Numbered from the stretch's first letter, positions 51,262 to 61,538 are shown. The stretch: DNA of 64,000 nucleotides from CAZGSN01 sp964371655 (GCA_964371655.1 CAYJOD010000003.1:123676-187675), one strand, 5' to 3'. Made by a program: numbers and translations. The notes: generated by a model not told the origin, from the letters alone.

Positions 51262-53262
51262 TCAGTGGACTGCCTCACGCTGTCTGGTGTGCATTGCATA
51301 GACGGCGACTGTAAGAATCCATTTGTTCCTCATGCCGGGAGCCGTCTTGGGATCGAGAGTCGGCGTCAGCAAGGTGAATCTGTGGGTACCGATGCGAATG
51401 ACCTCTACCCCAGGGAGACGCGGCGGCGGCACCCGACTTTCTCCCAGCCAATACACCGGCATCCCGTCGAGTGCCTTTAGCACCCGCGCGATGCGAGGGC
51501 CGTTATAGCGTGACAGGAAATACGGCGGCAGGTCGTGCTCGGCCCACAGTGATGGGCCGAATCCCCACGGTGTCACCGGGGTGTCGATGAGCAGACACGC
51601 GTTTGGTGGCAGCAGCGCCGCTACGGCTTCGACGTTTCGCAATCCATTTTCAAAGTAGGGTCCAGATCTGAACAGGGTGAAGGGGCGGACCTGGCCGGCA
51701 ATGGCGACGCAGAAAATTACTGCGGCCGCCGACCAATGCCAGCGTCGGGCAACGGTCTGACACAGAAAAGCCACTCCCAAACAGAGCGCGGGTACCACGA
51801 TCGTGGCGGCACGGCGAATCGCCCAGATCGGCACCGGCGTAACGTGCGGCGCTACCAGGAATTGGACAAAGGCCAATGCGGCGAGCGCGCAAAAGACACG
51901 GCTCGCAGGCTCAACGTGGTCGCTCTGCTTCATCCACAGAAGCAGCCCGACCGCTCCCGCGATCACGGTTGGAGCACCCATATAACCAGCAACTAGAGCC
52001 AGGCCCGACCAGTCGTGCTGCCACTCCCCCCACAGGGAAACGATGGTGGCGAGTGCGCCGAACCAGGCCATGCTCCGAAAAGCGCTGAACCCCCGCCGAT
52101 ACTGCCACACGAGCAGCGCGGCCATGCACGCGACCAGCGCCGCTCGGCGCAGCCCAGGGGCGCCGGTGAAGAGCGCAACTGTCTCCGGGAAAAGCGAGAG
52201 CAGAATGCCCACGTAATGGGTGCGGAAATACAGCAGGTGCCCGACCGCGTGCGCCCAAACCGCGGCGGCGCATGCGAAGAGCAAGAGACGTTGGGTGCGC
52301 AGGGTGCCTTTGGCAAAAGCAAGTCCGACGGGAAGAGCGATGAGTAGAAAGACTGCATTTTCGATCCGCATGAGCCCGGCGATGCCAAAGGCAATTCCTG
52401 CCAGAACCGCATCGGCGCGGCGCTGCGTCGTACCCCAGACTGCAACACAGGACAGTCCGCCCCACAGGAAGAACTGCGCGGGGATCTCGGGCATCAAGAA
52501 ACGGGAGTACCAGTTCTGCACCGCCGACAGCGACAAGAGCATGAACACGATGCCCGCTACCGGGCGACTGCGGGTCGCGGCGGCGAACGCGACCATCGCC
52601 CACAGGCTTAAGCCACCGAACAAGGTAATCGCCGACTGCGCCGCAGCTGATCCTCCGATCCCATGGAAGATTGCGATCCAGACGGCAACTAGATGGTGAA
52701 ATGCCGGGAGCACCTCGTCCGAGTCGAGACTGCGAAGAACCATGCTCCCGAGGAGCCGCAAATAGGGCGGCGCCCCCGGAATTGTGGAGACACTCGGAAA
52801 GAGCTCACGTTTCAGGTCCGCAGGTAACCGCAACAAGGTCGGGTCGTGGAAGATCAAGCTCCCGTGCCGAGAAAGGTGCACCCCGGCGGCGAGATAGCCG
52901 GCCGAGTCGGATCCGAAGATCCTGGTGTCCAGCGCTGGCGATAGGAAGACCCACGCCGACGCGGCGACGGCGAGTCCGGCAAGGTCAGTGGCGTCATACG
53001 ACCAGGAAGCTCGTCCGCGGTTCACCCATGCGGCCACGACCGACACGATCGCCAAACAGCCGAGCACAGCCGGCAGAGAGTACAGGCTCAGCTCGGCCAG
53101 CGCGAAGCCGATCCATGACGTGCAACAGGCGCTCAGCAATACTTCGCGAAATAGACGCGAGCCACTCCGATGGCCGCTTGCAGGTTGACGCAGGAGGTAA
53201 TGCCCTGGCGCATACAGGACCAGGTAGGCTGCGACGGGAACGAGAAACAGCGCCATTGGCAT
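51262..53262 (-). CDS. Large polytopic membrane protein, GT-C/PMT-like
   Basis: 666 aa with about 12-14 helices from ATG 53262. The first loop LDTRIFGSDSAGYLAAGVHLS supplies acidic residues where GT-C enzymes bind the donor. Soluble C-terminus (about 560-666) includes NACLLIDTPVTPWGFGPSLW and VLKALDGMPVYWLGESR. It probably transfers a sugar from a polyprenyl carrier or handles a lipid-linked glycan. No GT family is assigned with certainty. Frames further upstream run through the repeat at 53353-53452 and are rejected. Confidence 0.75.
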   Translation of the reverse strand: MPMALFLVPVAAYLVLYAPGHYLLRQPASGHRSGSRLFREVLLSACCTSWIGFALAELSLYSLPAVLGCLAIVSVVAAWVNRGRASWSYDATDLAGLAVAASAWVFLSPALDTRIFGSDSAGYLAAGVHLSRHGSLIFHDPTLLRLPADLKRELFPSVSTIPGAPPYLRLLGSMVLRSLDSDEVLPAFHHLVAVWIAIFHGIGGSAAAQSAITLFGGLSLWAMVAFAAATRSRPVAGIVFMLLSLSAVQNWYSRFLMPEIPAQFFLWGGLSCVAVWGTTQRRADAVLAGIAFGIAGLMRIENAVFLLIALPVGLAFAKGTLRTQRLLLFACAAAVWAHAVGHLLYFRTHYVGILLSLFPETVALFTGAPGLRRAALVACMAALLVWQYRRGFSAFRSMAWFGALATIVSLWGEWQHDWSGLALVAGYMGAPTVIAGAVGLLLWMKQSDHVEPASRVFCALAALAFVQFLVAPHVTPVPIWAIRRAATIVVPALCLGVAFLCQTVARRWHWSAAAVIFCVAIAGQVRPFTLFRSGPYFENGLRNVEAVAALLPPNACLLIDTPVTPWGFGPSLWAEHDLPPYFLSRYNGPRIARVLKALDGMPVYWLGESRVPPPRLPGVEVIRIGTHRFTLLTPTLDPKTAPGMRNKWILTVAVYAMHTRQREAVH

Positions 53263-53352
53263 GGTGCGGTCGTGTAACGGAGAGTCGGAGCCGACGTCAA
53301 GCGAGCTCGTCAAACGCAGGGCAACGCAAGGCAGGTAGTCGGTCAGTTTGAT

Positions 53353-53452
53353 TGTCATTCCGAGCCGTCGCAATTTCCGCGGCGAGGAATCTTCCGGGAC
53401 CACGGTGGGCACTACATTCCACTGCAGATCCCTCGCTCCGCTCGGGATGACA
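53353..53452. repeat. TCATTCCGAGC repeat, family D
   Basis: The left arm GTCATTCCGAGCCGTCGC...GGCGAGGAATCTT and right arm AGATCCCTCGCTCCGCTCGG with GATGAC face each other. The window ends inside another copy at 63973. Confidence 0.75.
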
Positions 53453-53539
53453 TCGGACGAAAACATCAAACTAACCCTGCACCCACAAGGGAAAAGCGTT
53501 TGACAGTGTGATCGGCGAGTGTCAGGTTCACGGATCCAA

Positions 53540-54559
53540 ATGGGATTGCCTAAGCTGATCATCCAAGTGCCGTGCTTCAACGAGGAGCAGCACCTCGCGG
53601 CAACCCTGAACGATTTGCCCCGTCAGGTCCGCGGTGTCGGCACCGTGGAGATCTTGATCATCGACGACGGGTCGAGCGACCAAACCGCGGAAGTCGCCCG
53701 CCAGAACGGCGCCGACTATATTCTGCGACTGCCGAACAACCGCGGGCTAGCACGCGCCTTTCGTGCGGGCTTGGACGCCGCCCTGCAGCTCGGCGCGGAC
53801 GTGATCGTGAACACCGATGGCGATAATCAGTATTGCGGCAGCGACGTCGAAAACCTGATCCAACCCATTTTGAGTGGCGCCGCGGATATGGTGATCGGCG
53901 ATCGCGATCCGCGCAATCTCCGTCATTTTTCGCGCGGCAAGAGGCTCTTGCAACATTACGGTAGCTGGGTGGTGCGTACGCTCTCCGGGACCGAGATCCC
54001 CGATACCACCAGCGGTTTTCGTGCGTTCAGCCGCGTCGCGGCAATGCGTCTGAATGTCCACTCTGACTTCACCTATACCCTGGAGACCATCATCCAGGCC
54101 GGGAAGAAGAAGCTTCCGGTGACGCACGTGCCGGTGACTGCGAATCCCGGGCGGCGCGATTCAAAACTCTTCAACAGCACGTGGACCTACGTGAAGCACT
54201 CGGCCGCGACGATGATCCGTATCTATGCGCTCTACGAGCCCCTCAAGGTGTTCTCGTACATCGGTGGTGCGCTGATTGTCGCCGGAATCGCTCTCGGTGT
54301 GCGCTTCATCTATTTCTATTTTACCGTAGGCGGCGGTGGCCATCTTCAGTCGCTGCTGCTCACGGTGCTGCTCCTCATTGTCGGTTTCCTAACGGTCCTC
54401 ATCGGCTTGGTGGCTGACCTGATCGGTGCCAACCGCACGCTTCTCGAAGAGGTGCTGTTTCGCCTACGGCGGTTGGAGCTCGAAGATCACAGCACAGGCG
54501 TCGAGGTCGTCGTGCGCGGCCCCACCCGGGTGTCGCGAGCCCAAGGAGACCGTGTGTGA
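53540..54559 (+). CDS. GT2 glycosyltransferase with C-terminal membrane helices
   Basis: 339 aa. IIQVPCFNEEQHLAATLNDL, ILIIDDGSSDQTAEVA (metal-binding DD) and VNTDGDNQYCGSDVENLI (DxD) are the GT2 core of polyprenyl-phosphate sugar transferases. Two membrane helices follow at about 225-300 (VFSYIGGALIVAGIALGVRF; LLLTVLLLIVGFLTVLIGLV), the Dpm1/GtrB-type layout. It may make the membrane sugar donor for this glycan. Ends in a 4-base overlap (GTGA) with the next gene. Confidence 0.9.
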   Translation: MGLPKLIIQVPCFNEEQHLAATLNDLPRQVRGVGTVEILIIDDGSSDQTAEVARQNGADYILRLPNNRGLARAFRAGLDAALQLGADVIVNTDGDNQYCGSDVENLIQPILSGAADMVIGDRDPRNLRHFSRGKRLLQHYGSWVVRTLSGTEIPDTTSGFRAFSRVAAMRLNVHSDFTYTLETIIQAGKKKLPVTHVPVTANPGRRDSKLFNSTWTYVKHSAATMIRIYALYEPLKVFSYIGGALIVAGIALGVRFIYFYFTVGGGGHLQSLLLTVLLLIVGFLTVLIGLVADLIGANRTLLEEVLFRLRRLELEDHSTGVEVVVRGPTRVSRAQGDRV

Positions 54560-55725
54560 GCTCCAACGGCGGCGCCGCGCGGCGACCGCCGCAGCGTGTG
54601 TGTTTTTTCGGAACCTATCGACGCGAGCATACTGTGACTCGCCTGCTGGTTGACGCCTGCCGGGCGGCGGGCATCGAAGTTGTCGAATGCCACCAACCGC
54701 TGTGGGAGAAGACTCCCCACAAGCACGCCGCGTACTTCGGCGGCCGTTCCGCAGTTGGCTTGGCGGTGCAGTACGCCGCGATCGCGATCGCGCTCGCACG
54801 CCGCCGCTGGCGCATCGGTGACGTGCCGCTCTACGTCATTGGCTTTGGCGGGCAACTCGATTGCCTGTGGCTGCGCCTCCTCTTGCTGCGCAAGCGCCGA
54901 CCGATTGTGTTCGCACCGCTGGTGACGCTGACCGAAACGTTGGTCGAGGATCGCGGTGTGTTTCGGCCAGGCTCTCTGCGGGGGCGCGGCGCAGCATGGT
55001 TGGACCGTCTGAGCCTTTCGTTGGCGGCTCGCGTTATCATCGACACCGAAGCGCACCGCCGATACGTCACCGACACCTTTGGCGCCGCCGCATCGCGGGT
55101 CGCGACCTGGTACCTCGGGGCCGACACCAGAGTCTTCGTGTCGACGCCACCGCCTGCAGAGGCGACGCCGCTGCGGGTGCTGTTCTACGGCTCGTTCTTG
55201 CCCTTGCACGGGGCCAGAACCGTGCTCGAGGCGGCTGCCCTGCTCAAGGACCGAGCCGATATCGAGTTCACGTTGATCGGCGATGGCCCTGAGCTGGCCG
55301 CGAGTCTGGCCTACGCACGCGAGGCTGGCTTGGTGCACGTCCGCTTCCAAAATTGGGTCCCGTATGAGAGCCTCGGGGCGCTGGTCGCAAACGCCCACAT
55401 TTGCCTCGGTATCTTTGGCAGCTCTGCCAAGGCGCAAATGGTGATTCCGAACAAAGTCTATCAAGCCGCCGCCACCGGACGCCCGATCATCACGGCAGAT
55501 ACCCCGGCGATGCGTGAAGTATTCGTCCACGACGAGAGCGTGTGGTTGTGTCCTGCCGCCAATTCCGATGCGTTGGCCGCCGCCATCGATACCCTTGCCG
55601 GTGACTCTCCGCGGCGACGGCGCTTGGCAACTGGCGCCGCGACTCTCATGGCGGAGCGCTTCGCTCCGGCCGCCCAAGGATCGCGGTTGGCAGCTATCTT
55701 CGCGTCAGCGATCGCAGCCGCATGA
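54556..55725 (+). CDS. GT4-family glycosyltransferase
   Basis: 389 aa, GTG start. N-terminal CFFGTYRREHTVTRLLVDAC and, at the sugar-nucleotide site, VLFYGSFLPLHGARTVLEAA, TLIGDGPEL and QAAATGRPIITADTPAMREV (the E-containing donor loop). GT-B fold. Coupled by overlaps on both sides, so it is made together with the flanking GT2s. Confidence 0.9.
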   Translation: MSSNGGAARRPPQRVCFFGTYRREHTVTRLLVDACRAAGIEVVECHQPLWEKTPHKHAAYFGGRSAVGLAVQYAAIAIALARRRWRIGDVPLYVIGFGGQLDCLWLRLLLLRKRRPIVFAPLVTLTETLVEDRGVFRPGSLRGRGAAWLDRLSLSLAARVIIDTEAHRRYVTDTFGAAASRVATWYLGADTRVFVSTPPPAEATPLRVLFYGSFLPLHGARTVLEAAALLKDRADIEFTLIGDGPELAASLAYAREAGLVHVRFQNWVPYESLGALVANAHICLGIFGSSAKAQMVIPNKVYQAAATGRPIITADTPAMREVFVHDESVWLCPAANSDALAAAIDTLAGDSPRRRRLATGAATLMAERFAPAAQGSRLAAIFASAIAAA

Positions 55726-56642
55726 GTGCCACCGTCGGCATCGTGGTGCTGAGCTGGAACGGCGGGGCGCAAACCATCGCCTGCGTAGAGTCACTGCGGG
55801 CGCAAGACTATCGGCCGAAATTCATCGTCTTGGTAGACAACGGGTCGCTGCCCGAGGAGCGGCTGCGGTTGCGCGGTCGGTACGGCGATCAGCCCGAGGT
55901 CGAGTGCTGCTTCCTTGATAGCAATCACGGCTACGCCGGGGGAAACAATGTCGGGATCGCGACCGCGCTCTCCCGCAACGCCGATCTCGTTGTGATCGTG
56001 ACCCAAGATGTAACGTTCGCCCGCGGCGCCTTGGCCGCCATGGTGGCGGCGGCGAACGCATCCGGTGTGGGCATTGTCGGGCCCAAGGTGGTCGATCTCC
56101 GCAACCCACAGCAGGTCTTGTCGGTTGGGGAACGAGTGCGCGTCCCAATGCTGTGCGTGCCGCGGACGTGGTTGCGTTATCGCCACGCGCGTCGGGAGCC
56201 GTACCAGGTGGACGGTGTGCTCGGATGCGTGATGCTCTTCACGCGTCCGTGTCTGGAGGCCGTACGCGGCTTCGATGAAGCGTTTTTCGCGTATTACGAA
56301 GAAGTCGATCTCTGCCTGCGGGCACGCCGGCATGGATTCCGGATCGTGTGTGCGCCGCAGGCAGTAGTGACCCACGACGGCATGCGCGGTTTTGCGGCCG
56401 GGTTCACGCCAGTGAGCGCCGCGCTCAAAGCGCGCAACCTGATTCGGTTGATGCGCGCCTGGGCGCGGCCGGCAGACTGGTTGCTGCTTGCGCCGACGTA
56501 TGTGCTGCTCTTGACCGCAAGCCTGGTTCTGTACGCCTGCCGTGGTCGCTGGGATATCGCTGCTGGGTTGCTACGCGGTGTCGCGGCCGGCCTCCGCGGC
56601 CGTAGCGGCGGGCCGGCGCCTGCGACCGAAACCCAGCCGTAA
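55722..56642 (+). CDS. GT2-family glycosyltransferase
   Basis: 306 aa. VGIVVLSWNGGAQTIACVES, GGNNVGIATALSRNADLVVI and AFFAYYEEVDLCLRARRHG are typical of rhamnosyl/GT2 enzymes of the ExoU/WcaA style. A C-terminal hydrophobic part (LLLAPTYVLLLTASLVLYAC) anchors it. Overlaps the previous gene by four bases (ATGA). Confidence 0.9.
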   Translation: MSATVGIVVLSWNGGAQTIACVESLRAQDYRPKFIVLVDNGSLPEERLRLRGRYGDQPEVECCFLDSNHGYAGGNNVGIATALSRNADLVVIVTQDVTFARGALAAMVAAANASGVGIVGPKVVDLRNPQQVLSVGERVRVPMLCVPRTWLRYRHARREPYQVDGVLGCVMLFTRPCLEAVRGFDEAFFAYYEEVDLCLRARRHGFRIVCAPQAVVTHDGMRGFAAGFTPVSAALKARNLIRLMRAWARPADWLLLAPTYVLLLTASLVLYACRGRWDIAAGLLRGVAAGLRGRSGGPAPATETQP

Positions 56643-56656
56643 CTGGCTATCGTGTC

Positions 56657-57757
56657 ATGCGCATTGGAATTGGAGCAATTTTGGGAACACTGGGGGGGCC
56701 AGCAACCTACGCGCGCGAATTGATCGGCGCGCTGGCGCGTCTCGATCCCCGCACGGAATACATCGTCATCACCGACGCGCCGGACGCTCTTGGCGTCGCG
56801 GCCCCCAACCTTCTCTGCGTCAAAGCCTCGTTGCCAACGGCGTTTATGCAGCCCGTATGGGACCACGTTCTCGTGCCCCATTTGATCCGCCGCTACGGGT
56901 TCGATCTGTACCATGGCACCAAGGGCACGCTGCCGCTGTGGGGCAGCTGCCGGGAGGTGGTGACCGTCCATGATCTGGCCGTGTACCACCAACCCGAGAC
57001 CTTCTCCTGGCTGCAGCGCCTGCACCAGCGCAGCCACACGCCGTTTGCGGTGCGCCGCGCCGCGCGCGTGATCGCGGTGAGTGATTCCGCACGGCGCGAC
57101 ATCCTCGATCGTTTCCACTTGTCGGCATCCCAGGTGGTGGCGATTCCGCTGGCCGCGGCGCCGCAGTTCCGTGTGGCCAGCGACGCGCAGGACGATGAAA
57201 TTGCAGCGACGTTGCGCCTGCCGCGTCGTTACATTTTGTACGCGGGCACGATCCAGCCTCGCAAACACGTCGAGACGTTGGTGGCCGCGTTTGCATCAAT
57301 CGAGCGCGGAGACGCAGAGCTGTTGATCGCCGGTCGCGTCCGCCCCGGCTATCGGCCCGCGTTTCTCACGCAGCCGCCGCCCGCCGTCCGCTATCTGGGT
57401 CCGGTCAGCGATGCAGCCTTGGCGGTCTTGTACCGACGCGCCTTGGCACTGTGTAGCTTGTCGAGTTACGAAGGCTTCGGCCTTTCGTTGCTCGAAGCAA
57501 TGAGCAGCGGTTGTCTGGTGATCGCCGGCGACAATAGCGCGGTCCCAGAGTTGGTCGGCGATTGCGGTATCCTGTTGCCGGAGCTGACCGTTGCCAACGC
57601 GCGGAACGCGATCGAGCGGGTTCTAAGCGGCGACGCTTCTCTCGATGTGCTGCGTGATCGTGGACTGCGCCGCGCCGCGCAGTACAGTTGGGAGGAAACG
57701 GCGCGCAGAACCCTCACTGTGTACCATCAGGCAATCGAGCATCGAGGGGCGGTCTGA
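56657..57757 (+). CDS. GT4-family glycosyltransferase (mannosyl/glycogen-synthase type)
   Basis: 366 aa. IGIGAILGTLGGPATYAREL and VTVHDLAVYHQPETFSWLQR mark the N-domain. ILYAGTIQPRKHVETLVAAF and LSSYEGFGLSLLEAMSSGCL mark the donor site with the conserved glutamate. This is the mannosyltransferase B-like subgroup. It begins 14 bases after the GT2 stop. Confidence 0.9.
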   Translation: MRIGIGAILGTLGGPATYARELIGALARLDPRTEYIVITDAPDALGVAAPNLLCVKASLPTAFMQPVWDHVLVPHLIRRYGFDLYHGTKGTLPLWGSCREVVTVHDLAVYHQPETFSWLQRLHQRSHTPFAVRRAARVIAVSDSARRDILDRFHLSASQVVAIPLAAAPQFRVASDAQDDEIAATLRLPRRYILYAGTIQPRKHVETLVAAFASIERGDAELLIAGRVRPGYRPAFLTQPPPAVRYLGPVSDAALAVLYRRALALCSLSSYEGFGLSLLEAMSSGCLVIAGDNSAVPELVGDCGILLPELTVANARNAIERVLSGDASLDVLRDRGLRRAAQYSWEETARRTLTVYHQAIEHRGAV

Positions 57758-57831
57758 ATCGCTAGCGGAGCTTGGTCCTGTTCACCCTCACCCATGCCCT
57801 TGCCTGAATGTGTGGTGTTTGCCTGCGCTGA

Positions 57832-59337
57832 TCATTTGTTCCTTCGCTCCCACGGATTCGTTCTCCGCAGCCAGTCCCATTGCGGCCGCCGTCCAGGGTA
57901 GTCGGTGCCGCGTCGCCAGCTGCCCGGTTGGCTGCAGATCTCCTGGCCCGCGGCAAGCGGCTCGACCGTGAGGTCTTTCGATAAGCGCACGTCGTACGTT
58001 GCCCCGAGAAGCAGGTGGTGGGCGTCGCCTTGGTGGAAGACCAGTTCGGTGACCACGTTGGCCGGAACAATCACCTCGCGCACTCCGGGGTGGTTGCGGG
58101 CGAGGTTGTCCACTCCGTCGAGCCATGCCAATGCGCCCTGTTGGAAATCGCGAAAGAAGCGGAGGTCGTCGCTGGCCCGTACTCTAGGCTCGCCAACCAG
58201 GATTTCGCCCACTAGCAGCAGCGCCGCGAGCATCACCGCGGTGGTATTTCCGAGCCGCGGGACGGCGCTGGCGGCGGCCATTAGTGCGATGGCGAATCCG
58301 GCACCGGCTGTCCCGATGTAGTAACTATGCGCGTGCGCTGGCAGGAGCAGAACCGGAGCGAGAGGAATGAGAAAGAGCAGGAGGCCGAAGCACACCCGCC
58401 GGCCGAAGTCAGATCTCCTGGCCCACCACGCGCTCAGCGCGATGAGGGCGAGTAGACCCGCACTGAGTCCCTGCCACTTGGCGGCTTCCGCGGAAGGATC
58501 ATAAAGCCAACCGATCGCACAGCCCACATAGAAGCCGAGCATGCGCAACGACGCGATGGGATCAATCGTCGGCTGGTATTGGGTGCGATACACGAGGTTC
58601 ACCAGGGGATCGGGGAAATCAGCATCGAAGCCGTAGCGCAGGTAAGCGACCTTGGCGGCGGCATAGATGAAGGCGACAACGAAGAACGGGGCCAGACGCC
58701 ACAGCGCCCGCTTCCACGGATCGTACCCGAGCAGGAGTGAGGCGACGGCGAGCGTCAGGGGCAGGGTCACCCCGTGCTCGCTGCTGAGCAGCGCGCCGAG
58801 GAAGAGCACGAAGCAGCCCGCGAAACGCAGCTTCTCGATTGCGCCGGAGCGGCTGTTCGCGACACGTTCCAGGCCGGCGATCCACAGCCACAGACAGCTG
58901 AGATACCAGAAGACTGTCCCGGTCATGGTGTAGGGTGCATTCCAATAGATAGCGATCACGTGCCCCGGCTCGGCAGCGTAGATCGCGGCTGCACCGAGAC
59001 CGAGAAGGCGGGAGCGTAGTGTCAGAGAGGCGACGCCGTAGACGAGGAATGCGTTGACGACATGGGCAAGCAGCTGAGTGGCGTGGTAGGCACCGGCGTC
59101 GTAACCGAATAGGGAGTGCAGCACCCAGAAGTAGCCCACGGTCGATAGTGGTCGGTAGAGCACAAAGTGAGCGGCGCCGGGACGAAACACATCGAACATG
59201 CCGGCGACCCGACTGGCGTCGCCAAATGTCCAAAAGTCATCGAAATGAAAAAAGAAGCTCGCGCAATCGCCATAGCGTGCGACGTACCACGAGAGGAGCA
59301 TCGCGAAAACGGCGATGCCAACGCCGCGCGGCTTCAT
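57832..59337 (-). CDS. Polytopic membrane protein, TMTC/PMT-like
   Basis: 501 aa with about 10 helices from ATG 59337. FHFDDFWTFGDASRV in the first loop contains the acidic pair of O-mannosyltransferase-type GT-C proteins, and FVLYRPLSTVGYFWVLHSLFG and YHATQLLAHVVNAFL are typical of TMTC-like enzymes that use a polyprenyl sugar donor. Soluble C-terminus about 425-501. It is on the opposite strand between two GT operons and could transfer sugars onto exported protein. Confidence 0.72.
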   Translation of the reverse strand: MKPRGVGIAVFAMLLSWYVARYGDCASFFFHFDDFWTFGDASRVAGMFDVFRPGAAHFVLYRPLSTVGYFWVLHSLFGYDAGAYHATQLLAHVVNAFLVYGVASLTLRSRLLGLGAAAIYAAEPGHVIAIYWNAPYTMTGTVFWYLSCLWLWIAGLERVANSRSGAIEKLRFAGCFVLFLGALLSSEHGVTLPLTLAVASLLLGYDPWKRALWRLAPFFVVAFIYAAAKVAYLRYGFDADFPDPLVNLVYRTQYQPTIDPIASLRMLGFYVGCAIGWLYDPSAEAAKWQGLSAGLLALIALSAWWARRSDFGRRVCFGLLLFLIPLAPVLLLPAHAHSYYIGTAGAGFAIALMAAASAVPRLGNTTAVMLAALLLVGEILVGEPRVRASDDLRFFRDFQQGALAWLDGVDNLARNHPGVREVIVPANVVTELVFHQGDAHHLLLGATYDVRLSKDLTVEPLAAGQEICSQPGSWRRGTDYPGRRPQWDWLRRTNPWERRNK

Positions 59338-59463
59338 CCGTCGAGATCTCCACGGCGGGTCGAAAAATGATCCAATTGATGCTGCAATTGATCCCTGGGA
59401 GCTCCAAGCTCGTCGACGTAGTTGACACAATGGGAGTGGGAATGCGAGGAGACCGGTAAGCCT

Positions 59464-60405
59464 GTGCGTGTGTCTGTAGTCATTCCGATGTGGAACCAAC
59501 TGGAGCTGACGCAGCGTTGCTTACGCAGCCTGCAGCAGCTCACGCGTCTTCCCGACCAGATCATCGTCGTCGATAACGGCTCGCGACCGGCGGCGCGCGC
59601 GGCATTGGAGGCGGTGTTCCCGGCGGTCGTCGTGGTGCGGCTCGATCGTAACCGCGGCTTCGCCGGAGGCTGCAACGCAGGGATCCGCCATGCGTTGAGC
59701 GCTGGTGCCGACGCGGTCATGCTGCTCAACAACGATACGACGGTGCACCCCGAGCTCCTCACGGAGCTCGCGCGCGATCTCGAAGCCGATCCGCACATCG
59801 CCGCCGCCGGTGCCAAGAGCCTCACCGACGAGATTCCGCCGCGCATCCACGCTGCCTACGGTGTGCTGACCTTCCATGGTTCGCTGATACGCGTCGAGGG
59901 CTGGCTCGAGCCTGACGTCAACAAGTTCAACCAGGCGTGCGACGTCGACACTGCCTTTGGAAGTGCGCTGCTGATGCGTCGCGAAGCGCTCGCGGAGGTC
60001 GGTGTGCTCGATGAGGAATTCTTCGCCTACCATGAGGACGTCGACTGGTGCGCTCGCGCGCGCCGCTCGGGGTGGCGTATTCGCTACGTCCCGTCGGCGC
60101 TGATCTATCACCGCATGCACGCGTCGACGGGGGGTGGCTATGCCAGCGCAATCACGTATCTGGTGGCGCGCAACAGCGTTCTCTTCGTCCGCAAGAACGC
60201 CACCGTCGGCCAAGCGATGACGTACGCTTTCTACACCGCCGGCAATCTCCTCAAGGAGTTGATGCTGCGCTGGCGGCGGGCAGAGCTGCAGGGGTACCGG
60301 CTGCGCTTGCGCGGCCTGCGCGATGGTCTGCTCAGGCGGGCGGTGCCACTGGTCGACCTCGGTTTGGTGCCGCCGCAGGTCGACCAATCGCCGGTGACGG
60401 CGTGA
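59464..60405 (+). CDS. GT2-family glycosyltransferase
   Basis: 313 aa from GTG 59464. VSVVIPMWNQLELTQRCLRS, QIIVVDNGSRPAARA, MLLNNDTTVHPEL and FFAYHEDVDWCARARRSGW give the full GT2 pattern with DxD-like NNDTT and the catalytic ED. Likely adds a rhamnose-type sugar. It overlaps the next GT2 by four bases (GTGA). Confidence 0.9.
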   Translation: MRVSVVIPMWNQLELTQRCLRSLQQLTRLPDQIIVVDNGSRPAARAALEAVFPAVVVVRLDRNRGFAGGCNAGIRHALSAGADAVMLLNNDTTVHPELLTELARDLEADPHIAAAGAKSLTDEIPPRIHAAYGVLTFHGSLIRVEGWLEPDVNKFNQACDVDTAFGSALLMRREALAEVGVLDEEFFAYHEDVDWCARARRSGWRIRYVPSALIYHRMHASTGGGYASAITYLVARNSVLFVRKNATVGQAMTYAFYTAGNLLKELMLRWRRAELQGYRLRLRGLRDGLLRRAVPLVDLGLVPPQVDQSPVTA

Positions 60406-61340
60406 GCGAGCCGGTAGCCAGCACGCCACGAGTCGGCATCGTCATCCTCAACTGGAACGGCCGCGACGACGTCCTCAATTGCGTGTCGACGCTGCCGCGC
60501 CTGACCTATCCGAACTACACGGCAACCGTTGTCGACAATGCCTCGGCTGACGGCAGCGTCGAGGCCCTGCGCCAAAGGTTTCCGGAGCAGCGAGTCCTGG
60601 TGATGGAGAAGAATCTCGGCTTCTGCGGCGGCAACAACCGCGGCATCGCGGATGCCTTGGCGCGCGGTGCGGACTACGTCCTTCTGTTGAACAACGATAC
60701 GGAGATGCATCCGGATCTGGTCACGGAGCTGGTCCGCGTTGCGGAAAGCGACCCGCGTATCGGCGCGGTGGGGGCCAAGAATCTGCAGCTGAAGAATCCG
60801 ACCGAAGTGTGGGGTGCCTACGGCGAGCTGACGTACGGCAAAGAGCTCGTGCGTGTCATCGGCCCGCGGCAGGCTGACGGCCCGGCGTTTCGGGTTGTGC
60901 GGGACGTCGATTGGGCCATCGGCAACGGCATCATGATGCGGCGCGCCGCGATCGAGTCGGTAGGTGGGTTCGACGAGTCCTTCTTTGGGTACCACGAGGA
61001 TGTCGACTGGTGCGAACGCGCGCGTGAGCGCGGATTCCGCATCGTGTTCAACGGCAACGCGATCATCTTTCACAAAGGGTTCGGGGCCTCGGATCCGAGC
61101 CGGCCGATACCGTTTCCCGTCCTCTACTTCCTCGGCCGCAACGGTATCTACTTCGCGCGCAAGCATGGGTCGCTGTGGCAACAGCTGCGGTTTGCCACCC
61201 TGTTCCTCGCCGAGGTCGCAGTCTTGCTGGCCGGCAGTCTGGTGCGCGGTGAACGCTTGAAGCCGCATCTGTGGCGGCTGCGTGGCTTCGCCGATGGAGT
61301 GCTCGGGCGGCTTCCCCTGCGTGACCTGAAACTGCAGTAG
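60402..61340 (+). CDS. GT2-family glycosyltransferase
   Basis: 312 aa from GTG 60402. VGIVILNWNGRDDVLNCVST, LLLNNDTEMHPDLVTEL and FFGYHEDVDWCERARERGF make it a close sister of the preceding GT2, probably an old duplication. The two end with similar RLRGF.DG tails. Confidence 0.9.
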   Translation: MSEPVASTPRVGIVILNWNGRDDVLNCVSTLPRLTYPNYTATVVDNASADGSVEALRQRFPEQRVLVMEKNLGFCGGNNRGIADALARGADYVLLLNNDTEMHPDLVTELVRVAESDPRIGAVGAKNLQLKNPTEVWGAYGELTYGKELVRVIGPRQADGPAFRVVRDVDWAIGNGIMMRRAAIESVGGFDESFFGYHEDVDWCERARERGFRIVFNGNAIIFHKGFGASDPSRPIPFPVLYFLGRNGIYFARKHGSLWQQLRFATLFLAEVAVLLAGSLVRGERLKPHLWRLRGFADGVLGRLPLRDLKLQ

Positions 61341-61385
61341 GACAGCGATACATCTTCTATTGCTTATTGAAAAAGTAAAAGAAGG

Positions 61386-61482
61386 AAATCCGCAGATGAC
61401 ACCGATGACGCAGATGAGTTCTGCGCTTCGCAAAGGGCCACAAATCGGGGATCTGTGTCATCTGCGTCATCTGTGGATCTTT
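61386..61482. repeat. Inverted repeat of CAGATGAC words
   Basis: GGAAATCCGCAGATGACACC and GTGTCATCTGCGTCATCTGT lie at the ends with CTGCGCTTCGCA in the middle. In the gap before the flippase gene. Confidence 0.8.
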
Positions 61483-61538
61483 CTTTGGCAGCTGCCGGAT
61501 TTTCTATTCCTTTCGCAACGCTCGATACGAGTCCGACG

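Noticed and set aside
53353..53580. Extended N-terminus of the 666-aa membrane protein
   Set aside because: The extra 106 residues are translated from a family-D repeat and start from weak codons.
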